From the NCBI GenBank assembly GCA_030041275.1, contig JASHOE010000288.1, positions 1 through 59,850 on the forward strand: a stretch of 59,850 nucleotides of DNA, given 5' to 3'. Below are positions 34,216 to 41,387 of the stretch, one piece after another. The notes under the pieces were generated by a model. It had not been told where the DNA came from. It ran no database searches and was given only the letters and a program-made list of their open reading frames with translations. Source of the stretch: Streptosporangiaceae bacterium (GTDB lineage: Bacteria > Actinomycetota > Actinomycetes > Streptosporangiales > Streptosporangiaceae). The first letter of the stretch is position 1. Every line of letters begins with the position of its first letter. Both the position numbers and the translations under genes were made by a program.

Positions 34216-35831
34216 CCCAGGTCTCGGCCGGCGCCAGCCCGACGCTGCCCACGACGCCCACCGGTTCCAGCTTGCAGCGGCTCGCGGACGAGGCCTGGAC
34301 TCGTGATGCCGGTCGATCCGCGCTGTACTTCGAAGACCGCGGGTGGACCGGCGACCAGCTAGCCAACCGCATTCGGCGGCTGTCCGGCGGGCTGCGCGCA
34401 GCCGGGATCTCGCCCGGTGATCGCGTCGTAGTGTGCATGGCCAACTGCCCCGAAGTAACCGTCACCTATCACGCCATCTGGCGGGCCGGCGCGGTGGCGA
34501 CGCCAGTGCTGTTCCTGCTCAGCGAGGATGAGCTCCGGCATGTGCTGACCGACAGCGGCGCCGTGCTGGTGATCACCACACCCGAGTTCCTGCCGAAGGT
34601 GACGGCGGCAGCTGCCGACGCTGCGACGATCCGCGGCGTGGTGGTCGCGGGCGAGCACGGCCCGGCAGAGGGCGGGGTGCCGCTGCTGGACTTCGCCGAG
34701 CTGGAAGCCGCGGATCCGGCCGAGCTGATTGACCGCGACCCCACGTCGCTCGCCGCTCTGCTGTACACCGGCGGCACGACGGGCCGGTCGAAGGGTGTCA
34801 TGATCAGCCATAACGCGCTGTCCGCCGCTGCGTGGGCAGCGACGGCGACCTCGTACGACCCGGCGCAGCGGACTGCGTTGCTCGCGTTGCCGCTCTCGCA
34901 TGTCTACGGGCTCATGGTCAGCGTCATGAGCCTGCACACCCCTGAGCCTGGCGTCACGGTCCTGATGCGGTGGTTTGACCCGGTCGGCTGGCTGCAGCTC
35001 GCCCAGCAGCACAAGGTCAACGCCAGCCCGCTGGTGCCGTCGATGCTGCAGATGCTCCTGCAGCAGCCGCTCGAGGACTACAACCTGACCGAGCTGGTCC
35101 GGCTCAACAGCGGCGCGGCGCCGCTGCCACGCCAGGTCATCGACGACTTCCGCCGGCGCCTGCCGCACGTCGAAATCGCAGAAGGCTACGGCTGCACCGA
35201 GTCCGCTGCGATCATAGCCACCTCGCCGCTCGGCCAGGCCAGGCCAGGGAGCGTGGGTAAGCCGGCCCCGGGGGTGGACGTCCGGATCGAGCGCCCTGAC
35301 GGCAGGGCGGCTGGTCTGGATGAGGACGGCGAGATCTGCATCCGCGGCGCGGTCGTCATGTCCGGATACTGGAACGCCCCGGAGGAAACGGCCAAGGCGC
35401 TCCGTGGCGGATACTTCCACACCGGGGACGTCGGCCGCCTGGACGCCGACGGCTACCTCTTCATCGTCGACCGCATCAAGGACCTGATCATCCGGGGCGG
35501 CTACAACGTCTACCCGCGGGACGTCGAAGACGTGCTGGTCCAGCATCCGGACGTGGTCACTGCCGCCGTCGTCGGCAAGCCGGACCCGAAGTACGGCGAG
35601 GAGGTCGTGGCGTTCGTCCAGCTGACGCCGGGCAGCACGGTCACCCCGGAAGAGCTGGTGGCGCATGCGCGGCAGCACCTGTCCGCCGTGAAGTACCCGC
35701 GGGAGGTTCGCATCGTCGACGCGATCCCGCTGACCAGCGTCCTGAAGACGGACCGGAAGCGGCTGCGGGCCCAGGTCGCCAGCGAGACGCAGCGGGCGCC
35801 GGCGGCGACACAGGCCACGCCCCCGACATAG
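34212..35831 (+). CDS. acyl-CoA ligase (ANL superfamily, FadD-like)
   Basis: A 539-residue adenylate-forming enzyme that activates a carboxylate with ATP and joins it to CoA. Motifs: P-loop YTGGTTGRSKGV, VEIAEGYGCTES (A5), YFHTGDVGRLDADGYLFIVDRIKDLIIRGGYNVYP (A7-A8), and the catalytic Lys region near the end in TSVLKTDRKRLR. Length and motif spacing are normal for medium/long-chain acyl-CoA synthetases. The GTG start overlaps the MBL stop. It probably feeds the dehydrogenase pair encoded 4 kb to the left. Substrate unknown. Confidence 0.93.
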   Translation: MTQVSAGASPTLPTTPTGSSLQRLADEAWTRDAGRSALYFEDRGWTGDQLANRIRRLSGGLRAAGISPGDRVVVCMANCPEVTVTYHAIWRAGAVATPVLFLLSEDELRHVLTDSGAVLVITTPEFLPKVTAAAADAATIRGVVVAGEHGPAEGGVPLLDFAELEAADPAELIDRDPTSLAALLYTGGTTGRSKGVMISHNALSAAAWAATATSYDPAQRTALLALPLSHVYGLMVSVMSLHTPEPGVTVLMRWFDPVGWLQLAQQHKVNASPLVPSMLQMLLQQPLEDYNLTELVRLNSGAAPLPRQVIDDFRRRLPHVEIAEGYGCTESAAIIATSPLGQARPGSVGKPAPGVDVRIERPDGRAAGLDEDGEICIRGAVVMSGYWNAPEETAKALRGGYFHTGDVGRLDADGYLFIVDRIKDLIIRGGYNVYPRDVEDVLVQHPDVVTAAVVGKPDPKYGEEVVAFVQLTPGSTVTPEELVAHARQHLSAVKYPREVRIVDAIPLTSVLKTDRKRLRAQVASETQRAPAATQATPPT

Positions 35832-35841
35832 GCGCCGGCGG

Positions 35842-36636
35842 CTACCGGGAGTCGCGCTGCGAGGTGCCCGGGCCCGCAGCGCCCGCGTCTGACCTGCCGC
35901 TCGGGCCGTACCTGTCGTCGGCGTACATATCCGGGCTGGCCAGCCTTTCATCGGCCGCATCTGCTCCGGTCCACTGCGAGTGGCGGTCGTCGGTCATGCT
36001 GCCGTAGTTGGCTCCGACCACGAGCGTCCTGGCCAGGTGGTCACCGACCCGCTGGTGGTAGCGCGAGGCCATCATCGTGATAAGACCGACCAGACCGAAG
36101 AACAGCGTGTCGATGACCAGCAGGACGGCGCGGACGAAGTACTGGGGCATGCTGGCCGGGCCGCCGCCCTTGCTGATGATGCGAAGCCCGAGCAGCTGCA
36201 TACCGAAGGTCTGCCCCTGGTGGCTGTTGGGCCGCAGCACCCAGTACCACAGGTAGACAACCAGGGATATCAGCGTCGCCAGGGCCCAGCCGAATCCGTG
36301 CAGGAAACCGCTGCCACGGTCCAGCAGCCCGTAGGCGAGCGCCGGGATGATATTCACGAGGATGTAGTCAATGATGTACTGCACGACCCGGCGACCGACT
36401 ACCCGCGTCTCGTCCTGGTTGACCGGGCTTTCGGAGCCCGGCTGGCCGCCGCGGTAGGAACCGTAGGGATCATCCGGATAACGGTCCCCCTGGGGCCTGC
36501 CCCCCGGCGGCGGGCCGCCGAACTGCTCCTGACCTGGGGTGTCGCGCTGGCCCGAGGTCCCGACCCATTCGGGCGAACCCTGCTGCGTCCCGGCTTTCCA
36601 ATAGCCGGGCGCGTCGTGCTCAGGCATGCTGCTCAT
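35842..36636 (-). CDS. RDD-family membrane protein
   Basis: A 264-residue protein. A 75-residue hydrophilic N-terminus rich in Gly, Pro, Gln and Asp is followed by an RDD domain (about 78-215): VVGRRVVQYIIDYILVNIIPA with the first helix, a second span WALATLISLVVYLWYWVL, then HQGQTFGMQLLGLRII and a third span VLLVIDTLFFGLVGLITMM. The last 45 residues are polar. RDD proteins are thought to act as small transporters or membrane adaptors; the role here is unknown. It is convergent with the acyl-CoA ligase, only 10 nt apart. Confidence 0.9.
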   Translation of the reverse strand: MSSMPEHDAPGYWKAGTQQGSPEWVGTSGQRDTPGQEQFGGPPPGGRPQGDRYPDDPYGSYRGGQPGSESPVNQDETRVVGRRVVQYIIDYILVNIIPALAYGLLDRGSGFLHGFGWALATLISLVVYLWYWVLRPNSHQGQTFGMQLLGLRIISKGGGPASMPQYFVRAVLLVIDTLFFGLVGLITMMASRYHQRVGDHLARTLVVGANYGSMTDDRHSQWTGADAADERLASPDMYADDRYGPSGRSDAGAAGPGTSQRDSR

Positions 36637-36835
36637 GTGGTCCCCCGTTCACGCCGTCCCCACGACGCGCGACCGCTCCCGAAGGGCCGCTCCGCGGCGT
36701 AACCCCCTTCGTACCCTCCGCTACTACCTGAACACACCTGGTCACAGAGCGTTAGATAGCGGCGATCCAGTCGCGCGGTTACACGCTCCGGGCTGAGGAA
36801 GACTCAAGGTACGCAGGGGCGGGGGAGACGACATC

Positions 36836-37540
36836 ATGCGATCCAAGCTCATCGCGGCCGCAGCAGCGGCCGCGGTTGGCGTGAGCGTGGCCAGCGTGGC
36901 CGTCAGCACGACTGCGGCGGCGCCGACGTCAGCGGCCAGTGACGGGAGGGCCAGGCAGGCCTCGGTGCGCGAGCTTCTGATCGACAGGTCAGCGAGGCTG
37001 GCAAGCTCGCCCAGGCCCCGTGGCCACCGAGCGGTTCGGGTGACCCCGCCGGGCGTCTCCGGGCGCGTCTTCGGTACCGGCTGCGCCGAGCTGCCCAGGC
37101 TCGGCGGCGCCGGCACTCAAAGAGGGCTGCCAAGGCTGCCGGTCGCAACCGCGATTGCGCAGGTACCGGCGCTGTCGAAACTGAGCCAGGCGATCAGGCT
37201 GGCTGGACTGACGAAAATCCTCAACGCGGCGCCCTCGCTCACTGTCTTCGCGCCTGACAACGCGGCCTTCCAGATACTCGGCACCGGGAACCTGAAGGCC
37301 TTGTTTAGCACCAGATCTGATCTGGCGCCGGTGGTGCGGTTCCACGTCGTAGCCGGGCGGGTGCGCGCCGGCGAGCTGTACCGGCAGAAAGTGCTGACCA
37401 CCATCGCCGGCACGAAGCTCTACGCCTCGCGGGCCCCCCCGAGCTATTACGTCAACAACGCATGGATTAGCTGCGGCAACCTCCGCACCGCCAATGCGAC
37501 GGTATACGTGGTGAACCGAGTGGTCATACCGGGAACCTAA
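36836..37540 (+). CDS. secreted fasciclin (FAS1) domain protein
   Basis: A 234-residue exported protein. The signal peptide is MRSKLIAAAAAAAVGVSVASVAVSTTAAA. After a 70-residue low-complexity Arg/Ser stretch comes one FAS1 domain (about 100-234): PALSKLSQAIRLAGLTKIL, the H1 motif LTVFAPDNAAF, VRFHVVAGRVRAGEL and the closing TANATVYVVNRVVIPGT (H2-like). FAS1 proteins mediate adhesion; MPT70-like mycobacterial proteins are examples. It is shorter than usual in the middle. It follows the RDD gene divergently. Confidence 0.87.
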   Translation: MRSKLIAAAAAAAVGVSVASVAVSTTAAAPTSAASDGRARQASVRELLIDRSARLASSPRPRGHRAVRVTPPGVSGRVFGTGCAELPRLGGAGTQRGLPRLPVATAIAQVPALSKLSQAIRLAGLTKILNAAPSLTVFAPDNAAFQILGTGNLKALFSTRSDLAPVVRFHVVAGRVRAGELYRQKVLTTIAGTKLYASRAPPSYYVNNAWISCGNLRTANATVYVVNRVVIPGT

Positions 37541-37593
37541 CCGCTTGGCAGATGCCGCCGCGCCGGTGCCGTACCGTGGCACCGGGAAGGCGC

Positions 37594-37845
37594 ATGAAAC
37601 TCACGCTCGACTTGCACGACATCTATAACCGCGGTCAGGACATTGATCGCGCGCTGCGCGGCATCATGGACGAGGCCGTGCGAACGAAGGCGCGGGTGGT
37701 CGAGATCATCCCTGGCAAGGGATCCGGGCAGCTAAAGAAGCGTGTCCTTCGGTTCCTGGACCAGAAGGAGATCAAGGCGCTCTACCACCGGGTCGAGAAG
37801 GACTCGAAGAACTTCGGCCGCGTCTTCGTGCACTTCCGCTGGTAG
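37594..37845 (+). CDS. Smr-domain protein
   Basis: An 83-residue stand-alone Smr domain, as at the C-terminus of MutS2. It shows MKLTLDLHDIY (the DLH motif), a helix DRALRGIMDEAVRTKAR, VVEIIPGKGSGQLKKRVLRFLDQ (the GxGxG-type loop) and an ending FGRVFVHFRW. Such domains have DNA/RNA nicking activity. I chose the ATG at 37594, since the longer frame is an Arg/Pro-rich lead-in with no family match. Confidence 0.88.
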   Translation: MKLTLDLHDIYNRGQDIDRALRGIMDEAVRTKARVVEIIPGKGSGQLKKRVLRFLDQKEIKALYHRVEKDSKNFGRVFVHFRW

Positions 37846-37846
37846 C

Positions 37847-37870
37847 GCGGCCGGGTGGCCACCAGGCCGC
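37847..37870 (+). terminator. hairpin after the Smr gene
   Basis: GCGGCC (37847-37852) and GGCCGC (37865-37870) enclose GGGTGGCCACCA, itself nearly palindromic. It starts 2 nt after the stop codon. Confidence 0.55.
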
Positions 37871-38225
37871 AAGATCACACCGCGCCTGGTAGCTGGGTAC
37901 CTCGATCCGCTGTCCGCCACGCCCAGCGCCGCCGCTCGGCGCGGCCCTCGGCTCAGGTCGGCTAGTAGCGACCAGTGACCCCGTGGCGCGGCGTGCCGGC
38001 CCCCTGACTGCTTCCACGGCATTGGGCCTCTTGGCCCGCTAGTACGCAGCGGGTCGGGAGGCCGGCGCACGACGGCATGGCCCTCGGCCATCCACGCCAA
38101 GCCCAATTCCACCCCCCGAGCCCGTCAACCCCCGCCGCGCTCCGGCAGCAGCGGTCCCCCAGCTGCGATGGTGTACCGCCACCGACACGATGTCTAGCTC
38201 CGACACAGGCATTGTCGCAGGTAGA
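37871..38225. other. non-coding stretch, nothing recognised
   Basis: About 355 nt of GC-rich sequence with overlapping antisense open frames but no credible gene. Confidence 0.4.
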
Positions 38226-38254
38226 TTGGACAATACGAATATGTAGCCGATATA
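38211..38254 (+). promoter_or_regulatory. candidate promoter with inverted repeat
   Basis: TTGGAC (38226-38231) and GATATA (38249-38254) are spaced by 17 nt. An inverted repeat ATTGTC (38211-38216) / GACAAT (38229-38234) overlaps the -35. The AT-rich patch stands out in its surroundings. The downstream gene is the four-helix membrane protein at 38381, which would give a leader of about 120 nt. Confidence 0.45.
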
Positions 38255-38380
38255 GATCGGCAGTCGGCATTTGCCTTCGCAACCGACGGAGCCGCGTATG
38301 TTTCGCGCGCCGGGCGTAACACACGAGACGAGTTTCTGTGCGGGATTATGCGTGTTTACCTGGCATGGCAGGATGTCGGC

Positions 38381-38836
38381 ATGAAGTTCGTTCTGCACAT
38401 CCTGGTCGTGGCGGGCGCCCTCGCCGTGGCGCATCTCGCGATATCCGGCATCGAGCTACCCGGTGGCAGCGACTGGTCCAAGGCGGGCACGCTCATTGTC
38501 GTCGCGCTCATCTTCGGGATCGTGAACGCGGTAATCAAGCCGATCGTCAAGACGGTGGGCTGCGCGCTATACGTCCTGACCCTCGGCCTGATCGGGCTTG
38601 TCGTCAACGGGCTGCTGCTCTGGCTGAGCAGCTGGGTGGCCGGCAAGCTTTCGCTGCCGTTCCACATCACGGGCTTCTGGCCAGCCTTCTGGGGCGCCAT
38701 CATCGTTGGCGTCATCAGCTGGCTCATGGGACTGATCCTCGACGGCCGCCGGAAGGCGGCGTTACGGCACGTCCGGCGGGCGGCCATGACACGGCGCGGG
38801 CCCGGCATCCGAGCTTCCGGCGGCCCTAGCGCTTAG
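38381..38836 (+). CDS. phage-holin-family-like membrane protein
   Basis: A 151-residue protein with four membrane spans: FVLHILVVAGALAVAHLAI, GTLIVVALIFGIVNAVI, LYVLTLGLIGLVVNGLLLWLS and FWGAIIVGVISWLMGLIL. NAVIKPIVKTVG and the spacing match the chromosomal phage-holin family 4 superfamily IV group (YvlD-like), which are ordinary membrane proteins, not lysis genes. The C-terminus is Arg-rich and cytoplasmic. The ATG at 38381 has AGGA 8 nt upstream. It is followed after 23 nt by the DNA methyltransferase gene, so possibly co-transcribed. Confidence 0.85.
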   Translation: MKFVLHILVVAGALAVAHLAISGIELPGGSDWSKAGTLIVVALIFGIVNAVIKPIVKTVGCALYVLTLGLIGLVVNGLLLWLSSWVAGKLSLPFHITGFWPAFWGAIIVGVISWLMGLILDGRRKAALRHVRRAAMTRRGPGIRASGGPSA

Positions 38837-38859
38837 TCTTCGGTGCTGGAGGTGGCTGC

Positions 38860-40047
38860 GTGGGGGCCCCGTGGCTTGTGGTCGACCTGTTTTCCGGCGC
38901 CGGAGGCATGAGCTGCGGTTTCAGTCGGCACTCCGGCTTTTCCGTGGTGGGGGCAGCGGACGCGCAGATGGGCAAGCCCAGTGCCGCCGCCGGCTCGCTC
39001 GGCTGCAACGAGACCTATGCGGCCAACATCGGGGTGGCCCCGGTCGAGGCCGATCTGGCGAGGGCCGACCCGGCCGACGTCTGCCAGGCGATGGGCCTCA
39101 GCGTGGCGAGACCGCCGGCGGTGCTCGCTGCGTGCCCGCCCTGCACCGGGTTTTCCCGCGTGGTCGCTAGCAACCACCTGCGCGACGATCACCGCAACGC
39201 TCTTGTCGGGCGAATAGCTGACTACGCCGCCCTGTTGCGACCGGACATCGTCGTGATCGAGAATGCGCGCGAGCTCGTCACCGGGCGATTCGGCGGCCAC
39301 CTGGGCGGGCTACTCGCCTCGCTTGCCGACCTCAGCTACCAGCCGGTCGTGGCCACGCACTACTTCACCGACTTCGGCCTGCCGCAGCGTCGTGAGCGCG
39401 CGATCATCATCGCGGCCCTGCGTCCGCTGCGCGTGCGCGGCCTCGCCGACCTCTGGCGCGGCTGGCGTGCCGCTCCCAAGGCGACCCACGTTCGACGAGC
39501 GATCTGGGACCTGCCTCCGGTGCAAGCGGGAGAACCGAATCAGGCCGACCCGCTGCACGTCAGCCCGGCGTTCCGGGCTCAGGTCCGCCGCCGGCTGGCT
39601 GCGACGCCGCCAGACGGCGGCAGCTGGGTCGATCTGCTCGGCCAGCCGGAAGCCCCGGCCTTGCTCACGCCAGCCATGGCCGGGCGCGCGGCGCGCGGCG
39701 ACTTTGGCAGTCATCCCGATATCTACGGCCGGATGTGGTGGGACCGGCCCGCTGCCACCATCAAACGCGAGTGCAGCCACGTCGGCAACGGCCGGTACGC
39801 GCATCCGGAGCAGGACCGGCTGTGCACGGTCCGGGAGATGTCCATCCTGCAGGGGTTCCCGCGGGACTACCAGTTCACCGGCACGCTGGCCAACATGTAC
39901 CGGCACATCGGCGACGCCGTCCCCCCGCTCATTAGCTACCAGCTCGCCGGGCTCTGCGCATGGATGCTGAGTGATACCCGGCCCGATCCGGCAGACCTCC
40001 TGCTTCCCGGCTGTCAGCTGACCACCGGCGACTTGCTGCGCGGCTGA
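38860..40047 (+). CDS. orphan DNA (cytosine-5) methyltransferase
   Basis: A 395-residue m5C methyltransferase. Motif I is DLFSGAGGMSCGF; motif IV is CPPCTGFS with the catalytic Cys; motif VI is ENARELV; motif VIII is QRRERA; motif IX and the recognition region span about 200-300; motif X is IGDAVPP near the C-terminus. Motif VI varies from the usual ENV and motif IV has Thr for the common Gln. No restriction endonuclease, Vsr nuclease or second methylase is adjacent, so it is solitary and may act in epigenetic regulation or phage defence. The GTG start follows GGAGG. Confidence 0.9.
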   Translation: MGAPWLVVDLFSGAGGMSCGFSRHSGFSVVGAADAQMGKPSAAAGSLGCNETYAANIGVAPVEADLARADPADVCQAMGLSVARPPAVLAACPPCTGFSRVVASNHLRDDHRNALVGRIADYAALLRPDIVVIENARELVTGRFGGHLGGLLASLADLSYQPVVATHYFTDFGLPQRRERAIIIAALRPLRVRGLADLWRGWRAAPKATHVRRAIWDLPPVQAGEPNQADPLHVSPAFRAQVRRRLAATPPDGGSWVDLLGQPEAPALLTPAMAGRAARGDFGSHPDIYGRMWWDRPAATIKRECSHVGNGRYAHPEQDRLCTVREMSILQGFPRDYQFTGTLANMYRHIGDAVPPLISYQLAGLCAWMLSDTRPDPADLLLPGCQLTTGDLLRG

Positions 40048-40241
40048 TCCCGGCTGGCCGGGTTATGCTGGAGGGGTGCACCGAGTCCCAGGAAGCTACT
40101 GGTGGCAGCCGCGCTGAGCGGCCGCTAGATCGTGCATTGCATCCGATGGCGCGCCCGCTGGGCAGCGCCGTCGACGCGCATTCGGGCGCGTTAGGTCTGC
40201 GGGCGGGCACTGACTCACTGACCAGCCAGGAGGTACCTGCC

Positions 40242-41312
40242 ATGTCCGCCGCGACCCTGAATCCCTCTCAACGTGCCAGCCAGCAGCGCAGTGACGGCCT
40301 TGAGGGGGCGATCGACCGCGACCCGGCCGCTTTCCGCATGCTCAGTGGTGACCGACCTACCGGAGCACTGCATGTCGGCCACTACTTCGGCTCCCTGCAG
40401 AACCGGGTGCGGCTGCAGGACGCCGGCGTCGAGTTGTTCGTGCTCATTGCCGACTACCAGGCCATGACCGACCGGGTGGTCCAGCGCGACCTGCCCGACA
40501 TCGTGACCGGGCTGATGGCCGACTACCTGGCCGTAGGGATCGATCCCGACCGCGCCGTCATCTTCGCGCACAGCCAGGTCGCGCCGCTCAATCAGCTGCT
40601 GCTGCCGTTCCTGAGCCTGGTCAGCGTGGCCGAGATTGCGCGCAACCCGACGGTGAAGGACGAGGTCGCGGCGGCGGGCCTCGCGACGGTGTCCGGGCTG
40701 ATGTTCACCTATCCGGTGCACCAGGCGGCTGACATCCTGTTCTGCCACGCCAACTTGGTGCCCGTCGGAATGGACCAGCTGCCACATCTGGAGATCTCCC
40801 GGACCGTCGCGCGCCGCTTCAACGATCGCTACAGTCCTGGGGCGCCCTATTTTCCCGAGCCAGCAGCTCTGCTTAGCAGTGCGCCGCTGCTACTCGGCCT
40901 CGACGGCCAGAAGATGAGCAAGAGCAGGCACAACACGATTCCGCTGCGAGCCACCCCAGACGAGACTGCGCGCCTGCTCGCGCGGGCGAAGACGGACTCC
41001 GAGCGGTCGGTCACCTATGAGCCGATCCGACGTCCTGAGGTGGCGAGCTTGCTCCTCCTCACGGCGCTCTGCCAGGGCACAACGCCGGAAGCCGTCGCCG
41101 CACAGATCGGCGACCGCGGGGCCGCCGCGCTGAAGGCCACGGCGATCGAAGCGGTGAACGACCGGTTCGCGCCGATCCGGGCACGCCAGAACGAGCTGGC
41201 GGGCGACCCGGGCTACTTGCACGGCGTGCTCGCCGCGGGAAATGAGCGAGCGACGGCGATCGCCGACGACACGATGCGCGCGGTCAGGGACCTGATGCAC
41301 CAGCGGTACTAG
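40242..41312 (+). CDS. trpS: tryptophanyl-tRNA synthetase
   Basis: A 356-residue class Ic synthetase that charges tRNA-Trp. The HIGH motif is HVGHYFG (in SGDRPTGALHVGHYFGS) and the KMSKS motif is GQKMSKS; the tryptophan pocket region GMDQLPHLEISR is present. The start ATG at 40242 has CAGGAGG 7 nt upstream; the extra 59 residues of the longer frame look like leader. A 20-30 residue N-terminal extension precedes the Rossmann fold. Upstream lies a 190-nt leader containing a GC hairpin (see findings). Confidence 0.95.
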   Translation: MSAATLNPSQRASQQRSDGLEGAIDRDPAAFRMLSGDRPTGALHVGHYFGSLQNRVRLQDAGVELFVLIADYQAMTDRVVQRDLPDIVTGLMADYLAVGIDPDRAVIFAHSQVAPLNQLLLPFLSLVSVAEIARNPTVKDEVAAAGLATVSGLMFTYPVHQAADILFCHANLVPVGMDQLPHLEISRTVARRFNDRYSPGAPYFPEPAALLSSAPLLLGLDGQKMSKSRHNTIPLRATPDETARLLARAKTDSERSVTYEPIRRPEVASLLLLTALCQGTTPEAVAAQIGDRGAAALKATAIEAVNDRFAPIRARQNELAGDPGYLHGVLAAGNERATAIADDTMRAVRDLMHQRY

Positions 41313-41332
41313 CTGGGCGTGCCAGCGCAAAA

Positions 41333-41370
41333 GCCGACGGGCCGCTGCGTCGTTGCAGCGACCCGCCGGC
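41333..41370. terminator. bidirectional terminator between trpS and MFS gene
   Basis: The left arm is GCCG-a-CGGG-c-CGCTGC (41333-41348), the loop is GTCGTT, and the right arm is GCAGCG-a-CCCG-c-CGGC (41355-41370), giving a 14-bp stem with two mismatches. It sits between convergent stops. On the minus strand it is followed by TTTTGCG. Confidence 0.8.
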
Positions 41371-41387
41371 CTCGTAGTGCGGACTGA

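Noticed and set aside
34359..35960. 533-codon open frame on the minus strand
   Set aside because: It is antisense to the acyl-CoA ligase, whose motifs are complete; the shadow frame has no recognisable domain.
38381..38836. Holin-like protein as sign of a prophage
   Set aside because: This family is widely chromosomal, and no endolysin, capsid, tail or integrase gene is near.
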